The notes under the pieces: model-generated
What the model was told of the DNA's origin: nothing
The model's database searches: none
Seen by the model: the letters and a program-made list of their open reading frames with translations, nothing else
Assembly: GCF_014201905.1 (NCBI RefSeq)
Contig: NZ_JACHFM010000002.1
Span: 310,001-374,000, forward strand
Origin: Amaricoccus macauensis
Lineage (GTDB): Bacteria; Pseudomonadota; Alphaproteobacteria; Rhodobacterales; Rhodobacteraceae
Direction: 5' to 3'
DNA length: 64,000 nucleotides
Translations under genes and position numbers: made by a program
Shown here: positions 1 to 9,028 of the stretch, piece after piece
Numbering within the stretch: position 1 is the stretch's first letter
Layout of the letters: each line of letters begins with the position of its first letter

Positions 1-1
1 G

Positions 2-151
2 TCGCTCGCCGTCATCGACATCGAGAACGGGCGCTTCGTCCTGCGCGAGAAGCTTCCCGCTCTCAGCCTCGACGAGCTGCAATCCCTGACGGGCGCGGAT
101 CTGGTCATCCCCGACGCGGTCGCCGATCTCGTGACGCCGGAGCTGACCTGA
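2..151 (+). CDS. CoA-transferase subunit B, C-terminal end (partial)
   Basis: Only the last 49 codons lie in the window. The visible tail, with LAVIDIENGRFVLRE followed by LSLDELQSLTGADLVI, has the form of the C-terminus of family I 3-oxoacid CoA-transferase B subunits, which end in a segment where an aspartate-rich strand precedes a helix reading S-x-E/D-E-x-Q-x-x-T-x-A. The rest of the gene lies upstream of base 1, so the assignment rests on this short tail. It could equally be a related two-subunit acyl-CoA transferase. The next gene starts about 150 bases downstream on the same strand, so both may share a transcript. Confidence 0.55.
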   Translation, partial: SLAVIDIENGRFVLREKLPALSLDELQSLTGADLVIPDAVADLVTPELT

Positions 152-303
152 CCGCTCAGGAAGGGGAGCCGTGTCCGCTCCCGGAAACCGCTCGATCCGC
201 GTCCCCATCCGCACGGCGCTTCCGCACGCGACCTTGTCTCTGACGTGGCGCTTGGCCAAAGTCCCGTGGGCAGACGAAGCCGACGAGGAGGAGACTTCCA
301 GAC

Positions 304-1086
304 ATGGCGCATGAGCTGAAGACGCGGTCCCAGGAGCGGGACGATCTCGATACCCCCGAGATCCGCGAGGCGCGCATCGATCTGGCGGCCTGCCTGCGGA
401 TGGCGGCCCGCCTCGGCCTGCAGGAGGGGATCTGCAACCACTTCTCGGCTCTGGTGCCGGGGCACCCCGACCTCTTCCTCGTCAATCCGTACGGCCTCGC
501 CTTCGAGGAAGTGCGGGCGGCGGACCTCGTGATCTGCGACTTCGATGGCAATGTCGCGCAAGGCAGCGGCGCGCCCGAAGCGACCGCCTTCCACATCCAT
601 GCGCAGCTCCACCGGCTGAATCCCCGGGCTGTCGCGGCCTTCCATACCCACATGCCGAATGCCACCGCGCTGGCGATGACCGAGGGCGAGCCTTTCGTCT
701 ACGCTGGTCAGACGTCGCTCAAGTTCTGGGGCAGGGTGGCCTATGACCGACAGTACAATGGCCTCGCGCTCGACGCCTCCGAGGGCGAGCGCATCGCCAT
801 GGCAATGGGCGATGCGGACATCGTCTTCATGCAGAACCATGGCGTCATGGTGGTCGGCCCGACGATCGCGGAAGCCTGGGACGACCTCTACTACCTCGAA
901 CGCGCGGCCGAGGCGCAGGTGAAGGCGCTCTCGACCGGCCGGCCGCTGGTGCCGGTCTCGCCGCAGCTCGCCGAAAAGACCGCCCGCCAGATGCGCGACG
1001 GCGACGCGGAAAGCGCCCGCATGCACCTTGCGAGCGTTCGCCGGATTCTCGGACGCGCCTCTCCGGGCTTCGACGCTCTGGAGTGA
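304..1086 (+). CDS. class II aldolase/adducin family protein
   Basis: A 260-residue soluble protein of the class II aldolase/adducin family, whose members are zinc-dependent aldolases or decarboxylases of small sugar phosphates and hydroxy-acids. The metal site is visible: His114 and His116 in HTHMPNATAL and His179 in QNHGVMVVG, with the candidate catalytic acid Glu92 in PEATAFHIH. A purine-rich GAGGAGGAG lies 11 bases before the ATG. The length suits the single-domain family. Substrate cannot be told from sequence; members of this clade are often annotated only as aldolase. It sits between a CoA-transferase tail and an SRPBCC gene, which does not point to a pathway. Confidence 0.85.
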   Translation: MAHELKTRSQERDDLDTPEIREARIDLAACLRMAARLGLQEGICNHFSALVPGHPDLFLVNPYGLAFEEVRAADLVICDFDGNVAQGSGAPEATAFHIHAQLHRLNPRAVAAFHTHMPNATALAMTEGEPFVYAGQTSLKFWGRVAYDRQYNGLALDASEGERIAMAMGDADIVFMQNHGVMVVGPTIAEAWDDLYYLERAAEAQVKALSTGRPLVPVSPQLAEKTARQMRDGDAESARMHLASVRRILGRASPGFDALE

Positions 1087-1207
1087 GGGTGGCCGGGTTT
1101 CCGCGGGCGACCCTGATCCTGGCCGCCAGCGGCCGCTCCTGCACTTGAACCCCGTCCGGGATCTGAGCCTCGCGGGCGTGCGCTCTGCTCCGGTGCCGGT
1201 CCGCGCG

Positions 1208-1690
1208 TCAGCGAGCGCAGGTTTCCGTTGGTGCCGCAGCTGAGCCGTGCACGTAGCTGGCGAGGGAGGCGAGACTGTTCTCCCAGCCGGACCGGTGGCC
1301 CGCGACATCATCCTGACCATCGAGGTAGAGGCCCTGTTCGACAAGCCTGACCCGGGTTCCCTCGCCCGCCGGCTCGAATGTGACGGCGACGGTGCCGGCA
1401 AAGATGAGCCGGGCATCGCTGACCAGCGACGTCGAAAAGACGATCCGTCGGCCCGCCTCGATCTCGAGATACCGGTTCTCGTTGATGTATTGCCGGCCGC
1501 GCACGAGCCCGAAGCGGCAGACATCGGTATCCCCCACTGCAAAGCGGAACCGCTCGAAGCGGAATTCCCATCCCTCACCGGGATCGCTCCACGTCCGCTG
1601 AGCGTCCTCCGTTGACCAGGCCGAGAACACGGCGTCGACCGGTCGCGCGAACTCCCTCGTCAGATCGACGGTTCCTTCAATGATGCTCAT
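1208..1690 (-). CDS. SRPBCC / AHSA1-like domain protein
   Basis: A 160-residue protein of the START-like SRPBCC fold (activator of Hsp90 ATPase homologue 1-like). The typical opening, with REFARPVDAVFSAWST followed by a W-x-D-P segment and a C-terminal GWENSLASLASYV helix, is present. Such proteins form a hydrophobic pocket and are often paired with small regulators; no enzymatic role can be assigned. The start is the ATG encoding MSIIEGTVDL, preceded on the minus strand by an AGGAGGA-like sequence. It is divergent from the GlxA-type regulator at 1796 across about 105 bases, so that regulator could control it. Confidence 0.8.
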   Translation of the reverse strand: MSIIEGTVDLTREFARPVDAVFSAWSTEDAQRTWSDPGEGWEFRFERFRFAVGDTDVCRFGLVRGRQYINENRYLEIEAGRRIVFSTSLVSDARLIFAGTVAVTFEPAGEGTRVRLVEQGLYLDGQDDVAGHRSGWENSLASLASYVHGSAAAPTETCAR

Positions 1691-1795
1691 GGTACAGTCC
1701 TCCTGGGGTGGCCGTGGGCAGATACTGGCCCGGGATGCGGGCGATGAGCAGCGGTGGACTCGACGCTTTCGGGGGATTCGTGCCAGGATTTGCCG

Positions 1796-2806
1796 ATGGC
1801 AACAGCCGCGCGCCCCGCGGAACCGCTTCGCATCTCGATCCTGAGCCTGCCGGAAAGCGGGACGATGGCGGCCTTTGGCCTGCACGAGGTTCTCGGGAAC
1901 ACCGCAACGGATGCGGATGCGCTGTCACGGCCGATCCGGCCGGTGCTGGTGGCACGCAAGCGCGGCGCGTTCCGCTCCAGCACCGGATTGCAGGTGACGC
2001 CCGAGGCCGATCTGGGGTGCAGCGACGCGGACGTCATCATCGTCTGCGACATTCACCTGGCCAGCGACGAGACGCCTGAGGGGCGATGGCCCGACGAAAT
2101 CGGTTGGGTGCGCCGCCATCTTGAGCGTGGGGCGCTCGTCTGCTCGACGTGCAGCGGCGCGGTGCTCCTTGCCGAGGCCGGTCTCCTCGAAGGCGTGGAG
2201 GCGGCGTCGCACTGGAGCATGGCTGATCTCTTCCGCGAACGCTATCCGGGGGTAAAGTTCAGACCGGAGCGCATCCTGTGCGACAGCGGACACGGGGGCC
2301 GGCTCGTCACCACGGGCGGCGCATCGTCGTGGCAGGAACTCGCGCTCTACCTGATCGGCCGCTTCTGCGGTGCCGAGGAGGCGGCTCGTGTCGCACGGCT
2401 GTTCCTGCTCGGCGATCGCAGCCACGGCCAGTTGCCGTTCGCGTCGATGGCGCGGCCGCGTCAGCATGGCGACGCGGTCATATCGAAGGTGCAGGCGTGG
2501 GTTGTCGACAACTACGCCACGGCGATCCCGGTCTCCGCCATGGTTGAGCGGTCGGGCCTGTCCGAGCGCAGTTTCAAGCGTCGCTTCTCGGCCGCCACGG
2601 GATACGCGCCTGTCGAGTATGTCCAGTCGCTCCGGATCGAAGAGGCGAAACAGATGCTCGAAACCGAGGACGTTGCCATCGAGGAAGTGTCCGTCGCGGT
2701 CGGCTACGAGGATCCGACGTTCTTTCGCAGGCTGTTCAAGCGCCGCACCGGCGTCACTCCGGGGCAGTATCGCAAGCGCACCCGCATCCGCACCTTTCCC
2801 ATGTAG
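1796..2806 (+). CDS. GlxA-family transcriptional regulator (DJ-1/PfpI plus AraC HTH)
   Basis: A 336-residue two-domain regulator. The N-terminal part, to about residue 190, is a DJ-1/PfpI class I glutamine amidotransferase-like domain with a nucleophile-elbow segment CSTCSGAVLLAEAGLL. The C-terminal 100 residues are an AraC-type double helix-turn-helix, with GLSERSFKRRFSAATGYAP and VGYEDPTFFRRLFKRRTG as the two recognition units. Family members sense small metabolites and activate nearby operons. I chose the ATG of MATAARP rather than the frame opening 14 codons earlier because that extension has no family character. It is divergent from the SRPBCC gene and followed by a GST. Confidence 0.88.
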   Translation: MATAARPAEPLRISILSLPESGTMAAFGLHEVLGNTATDADALSRPIRPVLVARKRGAFRSSTGLQVTPEADLGCSDADVIIVCDIHLASDETPEGRWPDEIGWVRRHLERGALVCSTCSGAVLLAEAGLLEGVEAASHWSMADLFRERYPGVKFRPERILCDSGHGGRLVTTGGASSWQELALYLIGRFCGAEEAARVARLFLLGDRSHGQLPFASMARPRQHGDAVISKVQAWVVDNYATAIPVSAMVERSGLSERSFKRRFSAATGYAPVEYVQSLRIEEAKQMLETEDVAIEEVSVAVGYEDPTFFRRLFKRRTGVTPGQYRKRTRIRTFPM

Positions 2807-2927
2807 TGTCCGGCTTGCCCCGAATTCGGCCTGACCGTCCCTGACCCGTTCCTGCCGGAGATGCCACGCTCGTGGAGCGATGGGCGCACGCCGCCCGTTT
2901 CCACCCCGGTTTCCACGGAGGCGTCTC

Positions 2928-3539
2928 ATGGACTTCTACCATACACCCGGAAGCAGCTCGCAGTCGGCGCATATCGTCCTGCACGAGGCAAAGGTCCGAT
3001 TCCGGCCGCATAAGGTCGACATCTTCAGCCACACGCTGGAGGATGGCTCCGACTACGGGCTGGTGAACCCCAACGGCTACGTGCCGGCGCTCACCCTCGC
3101 GGACGGTACCCTCCTGACGGAGAGCGTGGCCATCATCGACTGGCTCGCCAGCGGCCCGGCCGATCTGCTGCCTGACGGTGCGCTCGGGCGGACGCGCCAT
3201 CTTCAGATACTGGCTTTCATCTCGACGGAGGTGCAAAAGCCCTTCATCCCGCTCTTCTTCATCGACGATCAGGTTGAGCGGACCCGGCTGCGTCGGAGCC
3301 TGGCGGAACGGTTTCGCTGGGTCGGCTCGAAAGTCGAGGGCGATTTCCTCTTCGGCGACCGTTTCTCGGGCGCGGATGCCTTCCTCTATGTCATGCTGCG
3401 CTGGGCGGCGATGACCGAGGTGGAGACGCCGCCCTCCCTGAACGGCCTCGCGGCGCGCATCGAGAACCGTGGCTCCGTGAGGGCGGTGCTTGCGGCGGAG
3501 GGCTTCGGTCCGTTGGCTGGTGTTGATCTGCCGCGATGA
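2928..3539 (+). CDS. glutathione S-transferase family protein
   Basis: A 203-residue cytosolic protein with the two-domain GST plan. The N-terminal thioredoxin-like domain starts MDFYHTPGSSSQSAHIVL and ends near the cis-proline and glutathione-binding segment YVPALTLADGTLLTESVAI. The C-terminal half is all-helical, with FLFGDRFSGADAFLYVML as the N-capping box and hydrophobic staple region typical of GSTs. The ATG is preceded by GGAGG at a spacing of 7. It lies about 120 bases downstream of the GlxA-type regulator on the same strand and may be one of its targets. Substrate is not predictable. Confidence 0.88.
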   Translation: MDFYHTPGSSSQSAHIVLHEAKVRFRPHKVDIFSHTLEDGSDYGLVNPNGYVPALTLADGTLLTESVAIIDWLASGPADLLPDGALGRTRHLQILAFISTEVQKPFIPLFFIDDQVERTRLRRSLAERFRWVGSKVEGDFLFGDRFSGADAFLYVMLRWAAMTEVETPPSLNGLAARIENRGSVRAVLAAEGFGPLAGVDLPR

Positions 3540-3580
3540 CCGACGTGAGGGGCAGGCAGGCGCGCGGTGCCTGTCCCGCT

Positions 3581-4297
3581 TCAGGCTGCCGGCGTCGCCG
3601 GGTTCTCGGCCGATGTGCGCTGGCGCATGGCGGCGAGGAGATCGTGGAAGCGGTCACCCTGCACCGCCACGTGGTCGCGCATCGCCTGCGCGGCACCGGC
3701 GTCGTCGCTGGCGCGGATCGCCGCAACCACCGCCTCGTGCTCGTCGAAGGAGCGCGCCATGCGGTTGCGCACCTGCAACTGCATCCGGCGGTAGGGCTGG
3801 AGCACCGCGTGCAGGCGCGATGCTTCCCGCGACAGAAAGGCGTTGTGGGTCGCCCGGTAGATGCAGGCGTGGAACTCAGAGTTGGACGCGTAGTACGCAT
3901 CGACCTCGCCGGCCGCAGCGAGTCGCCGGCATTCCTCATGGACGGCCTCGAGCTCCGCCAGTTCGGTCGAGGTGATCCGCCGTGCCGCGAGCCGCGCGCA
4001 CATCGCTTCAAGCTCGGCCATCACCTCGAACCGCTCTGTCAGCTCGTGGACGCTCCACTCCGAGACGAATGTCCCGCGCTTGGCGGCCACCCGCACGAGA
4101 CCCGAGGCCTCAAGTTGCTGCAACGCCTCGCGGATCGGCGTGCGCGAGCAGTCGAACTCGCGCGCCAGTGCCTCGGGATCGAGGCGCGCTCCCGGTGGGT
4201 AGCGGCCATCGACGATGGCGTTCTCCAGCGCCTCGCGTACCCTTACGGCATTCGGGACGGTGTTCACCTGCCTGCACTCCTGAGGGGAATGGCTCAT
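3581..4297 (-). CDS. matR: GntR family (FCD) transcriptional regulator, MatR-like
   Basis: A 238-residue regulator with an N-terminal winged helix (ALAREFDCSRTPIREALQQL) and a C-terminal all-helical FCD ligand domain containing the EVMAELEAMCARLAARR and EFHACIYRATHNAFL segments that bear metal- or carboxylate-binding His/Asp residues. It is divergent from a malonate carrier, decarboxylase and synthetase set. In rhizobia the same layout encodes MatR, a GntR repressor responsive to malonate or malonyl-CoA. Gene naming is therefore by synteny. An ATG giving MSHSPQE was taken as start; an internal GTG eleven codons later is an alternative. Confidence 0.85.
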   Translation of the reverse strand: MSHSPQECRQVNTVPNAVRVREALENAIVDGRYPPGARLDPEALAREFDCSRTPIREALQQLEASGLVRVAAKRGTFVSEWSVHELTERFEVMAELEAMCARLAARRITSTELAELEAVHEECRRLAAAGEVDAYYASNSEFHACIYRATHNAFLSREASRLHAVLQPYRRMQLQVRNRMARSFDEHEAVVAAIRASDDAGAAQAMRDHVAVQGDRFHDLLAAMRQRTSAENPATPAA

Positions 4298-4335
4298 TTG
4301 TAAGGCATCGGCGGAAAAACATCCATAGGCGCATC

Positions 4336-4349
4336 TGTTATATACAACA
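4336..4349. promoter_or_regulatory. candidate MatR operator
   Basis: In the 179-base divergent region between the GntR gene and matC the sequence TGTTATATACAACA is a near-palindrome: arms TGTT and AACA around TA-rich centre, one symmetric mismatch. It stands out in otherwise GC-rich DNA, and FCD-type GntR regulators, including rhizobial MatR as I recall it, bind TTGTA/TACAA-like sites. It lies 39 bases upstream of the regulator start and about 130 upstream of matC, so it could serve both promoters. Inference only; no footprint evidence. Confidence 0.45.
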
Positions 4350-4476
4350 CTACGGCAGCGAGCGTATATCAATCCCGGTCTGGCATGGGAGGGATTCGAG
4401 CGGCAACGCGCTCGGGTTCCTCGATCAGCCCCCCGCGCGGGGGCAAAAACAATGAAGCCACCGGAGGAAACCGTCC

Positions 4477-5865
4477 GTGACACCGCAGCTGATTTCGATC
4501 TATGCCCTTGTCGCCATGTTCGTCGTGGCAACGCTTTATCCGATCAACATGGGCGTCCTCGCCTTCGTTGGCGCCTTTCTCGTCGGCACGCTCTTCGCCG
4601 GTCAGGAGACCAAGGAAATCATTGCCGGCTTTCCCGGCGGCCTGTTCCTGACGCTCGTCGGCATCACCTGGCTGTTCGCGCTGGCGCAGAACAACGGCAC
4701 CATCGACTGGCTGGTGCGCCTCTCGGTCCGGGCGGTGAAGGGACGTATCGCCGCGATTCCGTGGATCATGTTCATGATCTCGGCGCTTCTCACTGCCGTC
4801 GGCGCGGTCAGCCCGGGTGCTGTCGCCATCATCGCCCCGATCGCCCTCGGCTTCGCCTTCCGCTATCAGATTTCGCCGCTGCTCATGGGCCTCATGGTCG
4901 TGCACGGCGCGCAGGCCGGTGGCTTCTCCCCGATCTCGATCTACGGCGGCATCACCAACGGCGTCGTCGCCAACGCCGGCCTGCCGCTCTCGCCGATGAC
5001 CACCTTCGCGGCCAGCTTCTTCGTCAATGCCGCGGTGGCGTTCCTGCTCTTCATGGTGCTCGGCGGCCGCAAGCTTCTCGCCGCCAGCGACACCGGCCCC
5101 GTCGCGGTCAACGTCCCGCACATCGAGATCGCCCGGGCGGCGACCGGCCCGCAGATCTTTGGTGACAGCGAGACCGAGGCGCTCACCCTGAAGATCGGCG
5201 AGGAAGGCGGCAAGGGCGACGCCAACCGCCTGACCGCCGATGCTCCCGCGCCCGAGGGTGCCGACGACGGCAATCTCTACCAGATCGTCACCCTTGCCGG
5301 TCTCGCGCTGCTCGCGATCCTCGTTCTTGCCTTCAAGCTCGACATCGGCTTCGTCGCGCTCTCGATCGGCCTCGTGCTGGTGCTCTGGGCGCCGAACACC
5401 CAGAAGCGGGCGATGAGCCAGGTCGCATGGCCCGAGATCATGCTGATCACCGGCGTCTCGACCTACGTCGCGGTGCTCGAACACATGGGCACGATCGACT
5501 TCGTCGGCGAGAGCGTCGCCGGCCTCGGCTCGCCGTTGATCGCCGCGCTGCTGCTCTGCTTCATCGGTGCCGTGGTCTCGGCCTTCGCTTCCTCGACCGC
5601 GGTTCTCGGCTCGCTGATCCCGCTCGCGGTGCCCTTCCTGCAGGCCGGTACCGGCGTCAGCGCCATCGGCTTCATCGCCGCCATGGCCGTCGCCTCGACC
5701 ATCGTCGACGTCAGCCCGTTCTCGACCAACGGCGCGCTCGTGCTCGCCAACGCGCAAGGCGTTGACCGCGACCTGTTCTTCCGCCGGCTGCTCGGGTACG
5801 GCGCCCTCGTCACCGTGCTCGCCCCGATCGTCCTCTGGCTCCTCTTCATCGTGGTGCCTGGATGA
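4477..5865 (+). CDS. matC: malonate/dicarboxylate carrier MatC
   Basis: A 462-residue polytopic inner-membrane permease of the SLC13/ion-transporter superfamily. The N-terminal 150 residues match the MatC N-terminal domain pattern, for example GFPGGLFLTLVGITWLFA and SPGAVAIIAPIALGFAF. A hydrophilic loop near residues 210-265 splits two membrane bundles, and the second bundle repeats the fold (DVSPFSTNGALVLANAQG). It starts with GTG preceded by GGAGGA at 8 bases. The next gene in the operon is malonyl-CoA decarboxylase. The protein most likely brings in malonate for the two enzymes encoded downstream. Confidence 0.9.
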   Translation: MTPQLISIYALVAMFVVATLYPINMGVLAFVGAFLVGTLFAGQETKEIIAGFPGGLFLTLVGITWLFALAQNNGTIDWLVRLSVRAVKGRIAAIPWIMFMISALLTAVGAVSPGAVAIIAPIALGFAFRYQISPLLMGLMVVHGAQAGGFSPISIYGGITNGVVANAGLPLSPMTTFAASFFVNAAVAFLLFMVLGGRKLLAASDTGPVAVNVPHIEIARAATGPQIFGDSETEALTLKIGEEGGKGDANRLTADAPAPEGADDGNLYQIVTLAGLALLAILVLAFKLDIGFVALSIGLVLVLWAPNTQKRAMSQVAWPEIMLITGVSTYVAVLEHMGTIDFVGESVAGLGSPLIAALLLCFIGAVVSAFASSTAVLGSLIPLAVPFLQAGTGVSAIGFIAAMAVASTIVDVSPFSTNGALVLANAQGVDRDLFFRRLLGYGALVTVLAPIVLWLLFIVVPG

Positions 5866-5894
5866 GTCTCGACATCCCCGCAAAGGAGTTGACC

Positions 5895-7274
5895 GTGACC
5901 AAAGCCGTTCGCCCCGACCGCCAAGGCACCTCGGCCTACCTCGGCGACCTGCTCGATACGCTGACCGAACGCGGCCGCAACCTCATCCGGTGGCGTGGGC
6001 CGGAGGAGGCTCCGGTGGCCGCGCCCGACCTCGCCAGCCTCGGCGACCTGCTGCTCTCGCGGCGCGGCGAGGCCTCGGGCGTGGCGCTGGCCCGCGCCCT
6101 GGTCGCGGCGTTCGACGCGGCCGCGCCTGAGGAGCGGCTCGGCTTCTTCGCGCTTCTTGCCGACCGCTTCGGCCCCGACCGGGCCGCCGTCGACGCCGCG
6201 ATCGAGGCGGTCCGTGACGACGCGCCCGACGCGGTGGAGCGCCTGCACGCCGCCTCCGAGCCGCGGCGGCAGGAGCTTCTCCGGCGCCTCAACCTCGCGC
6301 CCGGCGGCACTGCCGCGCTGGTCCGCATGCGCGAGGAGCTGCTCCGGCATCTGCGCGAGCACCCCGAGCTTCGCCGGGTCGACGCCGATTTTGCCCACCT
6401 CTTCGGTTCGTGGTTCAACCGCGGCTTTCTCGTCCTGCGCCACATCGACTGGACGACGCCCGCGAACATCCTCGAGAAGATCATCCGCTACGAGGCGGTC
6501 CACGCCATCCAGAACTGGGATGACCTCAGGAACCGGCTGGAGCCGACCGACCGGCGCTGCTACGGCTTCTTCCACCCCCAGCTCGCCGACGAGCCGCTGA
6601 TCTTCGTCGAGGTGGCGCTGACCGAGGCGATCCCCGACAACGTGGCCGGGCTCCTCGATCTCGACCGCGCTCCGATCTCGCCGGAGAAGGCGACGACGGC
6701 GGCGTTCTACTCGATCTCCAACACCCAGAAGGGCCTCGCCGGGGTCTCCTTCGGCAACTTCCTGATCAAGCAGGTGGTCGAGGACCTGAAGGCAGAGCTT
6801 CCGAACGTGAAGACCTTCGTCACCCTGTCGCCGGTTCCGCGCTTCGCCGCCTGGCTGAAGCGCGAGCGTGAGGATGACGCGTCGGCGCTCCTCGACACCG
6901 ACTCGCGCGCGACCCTCGACCTGCTCGACGAGCCCGGATGGCACCTCAACCCGGACAAGGCCGAGGCGGTGCGCGCGGTGTTGCTCCCGCTCGCCGCGCA
7001 CTACTTCCTGAAGGCGAAGGACGACGCAGGCCGGCCGATCGACCCGGTGGCACGCTTCCACCTCGGCAACGGCGCGCGCCTCGAACGGCTGAACTTTCTC
7101 GGAGATGTCTCGCCCAACGGGCTTCGCCAGGCGCACGGGCTGATGGTCAACTACCTCTACGACCTCGGTCAGATCGAGAAGAACCACGAGGCACTGGCCG
7201 AGAAGGGCCGGATAGCCGCCTCCGAAGCGGTGCGCCGGGCATTGTCCGCCGCCCCGACCCCATCCGACAGGTGA
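5895..7274 (+). CDS. matA: malonyl-CoA decarboxylase
   Basis: Catalyses malonyl-CoA to acetyl-CoA plus CO2. The protein has the helical N-terminal tetramerisation domain and a C-terminal GNAT-like catalytic domain. The conserved serine motif is in TLSPVPRF and the catalytic histidine region in RFHLGNGARLERLN, both matching the bacterial and human MCD families; the length of 459 residues also fits. I favour the GTG at 5895 because AAAGGAG lies 6 bases before it. An in-frame ATG at 5862, overlapping the matC stop as ATGA, would add 11 residues that mainly encode the ribosome-binding site. It is followed after 5 bases by matB. Confidence 0.93.
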   Translation: MTKAVRPDRQGTSAYLGDLLDTLTERGRNLIRWRGPEEAPVAAPDLASLGDLLLSRRGEASGVALARALVAAFDAAAPEERLGFFALLADRFGPDRAAVDAAIEAVRDDAPDAVERLHAASEPRRQELLRRLNLAPGGTAALVRMREELLRHLREHPELRRVDADFAHLFGSWFNRGFLVLRHIDWTTPANILEKIIRYEAVHAIQNWDDLRNRLEPTDRRCYGFFHPQLADEPLIFVEVALTEAIPDNVAGLLDLDRAPISPEKATTAAFYSISNTQKGLAGVSFGNFLIKQVVEDLKAELPNVKTFVTLSPVPRFAAWLKREREDDASALLDTDSRATLDLLDEPGWHLNPDKAEAVRAVLLPLAAHYFLKAKDDAGRPIDPVARFHLGNGARLERLNFLGDVSPNGLRQAHGLMVNYLYDLGQIEKNHEALAEKGRIAASEAVRRALSAAPTPSDR

Positions 7275-7279
7275 CGACC

Positions 7280-8794
7280 ATGAATGCCAATCTCTTTGCC
7301 CAGCTCGTCGACGGCATCGTCGACTCGACCGCCACCGCCATCGAGACCGCCACGGGGGAGCGCATCTCCTATGCCGATCTCGTCGCCCGCACCGGCCGGA
7401 TGGCGAACGCTCTCGCCGGCTTCGGCGTCAGGCCCGGGGACCGGGTCGCGGTGCAGGTGGAAAAGTCGGTGGAGGCGATCGTCCTCTACCTCGCCACCTT
7501 GCGCGCCGGGGCCGTGTTCCTGCCGCTCAACACCGGGTACACCCCGGCCGAGATCGCGTATTTCGTCGGTGACGCCGAACCCGCCGTCTTCGTCTGCGAC
7601 CCCGCCCGGCGCGAGGGGCTCGAGGCCGCGGCCGACGCCGCCGGCGCGCGGCTCGTGACCCTCGACGCCGGGGGCAGGGGCACGCTTACGGACGCGGCAA
7701 ACGCCGCCCCGGCCGAGTTTGCCACCGTCGAGCGCGGGCCGGACGACCTCGCGGCACTCCTCTACACCTCCGGCACCACCGGGCGTTCCAAGGGCGCGAT
7801 GCTGACCCATGACAACCTCGTCTCGAACACGCGCGCGCTGATCGAGACATGGCGTTTCACGCCCCGGGACGTGCTCATCCACGCCCTGCCGATCTTCCAC
7901 ACCCACGGCCTGTTCGTCGCCACCAACGTCACGCTCTTCTCCGGCGCGTCGATGGTGTTCCTGCCGAAGTTCGATGCAGACCGCATCATCGGGCTGATGC
8001 CGCGCGCGACCGTGCTGATGGGCGTGCCGACCTTCTACGTCCGCCTGCTCGAGGACGACCGGCTGAACCCGTCGAGCACCGCTCACATGCGGCTCTTCGT
8101 CTCCGGCTCCGCGCCGCTGCTGGCCGATACGCACCGCGAATGGCGAGCCCGCACCGGGCACGCCATTCTTGAGCGCTACGGCATGACCGAGACCAACATG
8201 AACACCTCGAACCCCTACGAGGGCGACCGGGTGGCGGGCACGGTCGGGATGCCGCTGCCCGGCATCGAGATCGTGGTGACCGATCCCGAGACCGGCGAGA
8301 GGCTCCCCGGCGGTGAGATCGGCATGATCGAGGTGCGCGGGCCCAATGTCTTCAAGGGCTACTGGCAGATGCCCGAGAAGACCGCCGCCGAGCTGCGGGA
8401 AACCGGCTTCTTCATCACCGGCGATCTCGGCCGGATCGACGAACGCGGCTACGTCCACATCGTCGGCCGGGGCAAGGACCTCATCATCACCGGTGGCTAC
8501 AACGTCTACCCGAAGGAGATCGAGACCGAGCTCGACGCGTTCCCCGGTGTCGTCGAGTCCGCGGTGATCGGCATATCGCACCGCGACTTCGGCGAGGCCG
8601 TGACGGCGGTCATCGTCCCGACCGGCGGGGTCGAGCTCGACGAGGTGGCGATCCTTGCCGACCTCGAGACGCGCCTTGCGAAGTTCAAGCTGCCGAAGCG
8701 GATACTCTTCATCGACGAACTGCCGCGCAACACCATGGGCAAGGTGCAGAAGAACCTGCTCCGCGACCGGTTCGCCAACCTCTACGACGGCTGA
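7280..8794 (+). CDS. matB: malonyl-CoA synthetase
   Basis: A 504-residue ANL-superfamily acyl-CoA synthetase that activates malonate with ATP and CoA. The P-loop LLYTSGTTGRSKGAML, the RYGMTETNMNTSNPY acceptor-site motif, the GYNVYPKEIE hinge region and the C-terminal catalytic lysine in ELPRNTMGKVQKNLL are all present. RYGMTETNMNTSN is typical for malonyl-specific enzymes. The start ATG lies 5 bases after the decarboxylase stop. With matC and matA it makes the pathway malonate uptake, malonyl-CoA, acetyl-CoA, and it can also feed fatty acid or polyketide synthesis directly. Confidence 0.94.
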   Translation: MNANLFAQLVDGIVDSTATAIETATGERISYADLVARTGRMANALAGFGVRPGDRVAVQVEKSVEAIVLYLATLRAGAVFLPLNTGYTPAEIAYFVGDAEPAVFVCDPARREGLEAAADAAGARLVTLDAGGRGTLTDAANAAPAEFATVERGPDDLAALLYTSGTTGRSKGAMLTHDNLVSNTRALIETWRFTPRDVLIHALPIFHTHGLFVATNVTLFSGASMVFLPKFDADRIIGLMPRATVLMGVPTFYVRLLEDDRLNPSSTAHMRLFVSGSAPLLADTHREWRARTGHAILERYGMTETNMNTSNPYEGDRVAGTVGMPLPGIEIVVTDPETGERLPGGEIGMIEVRGPNVFKGYWQMPEKTAAELRETGFFITGDLGRIDERGYVHIVGRGKDLIITGGYNVYPKEIETELDAFPGVVESAVIGISHRDFGEAVTAVIVPTGGVELDEVAILADLETRLAKFKLPKRILFIDELPRNTMGKVQKNLLRDRFANLYDG

Positions 8795-9028
8795 CGGCCC
8801 GGCGCTTCGGGCGGGGCGGGGCCGCCTCGGCGGTTCCGCATCGCCCACCGGCGACGGTCTTCCGGCATGCGGGTTGCCCGGCGCGGGGCCGTTCCTCGCG
8901 CCGTGCGAGGCAGCGGCCGCCGAGGCCCGCGCCGTTGACCCTGCCTCGGTTCGGCGGGCACAAGTCATTGTCGGCCAAGCCGAAATGGTTTCCGGCCAGC
9001 ACACATGCGCAATGGAAGGACCTGTGAC

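Noticed and set aside
4369-5883. Minus-strand 500-codon frame opposite matC
   Set aside because: Extremely rich in Asp, Arg and Glu, as expected for the antisense of a hydrophobic membrane protein gene.
8795-9028. Possible riboswitch or BioR site upstream of bioY
   Set aside because: I looked for a TTATCTATAA-like operator and for a conserved RNA fold but saw neither.
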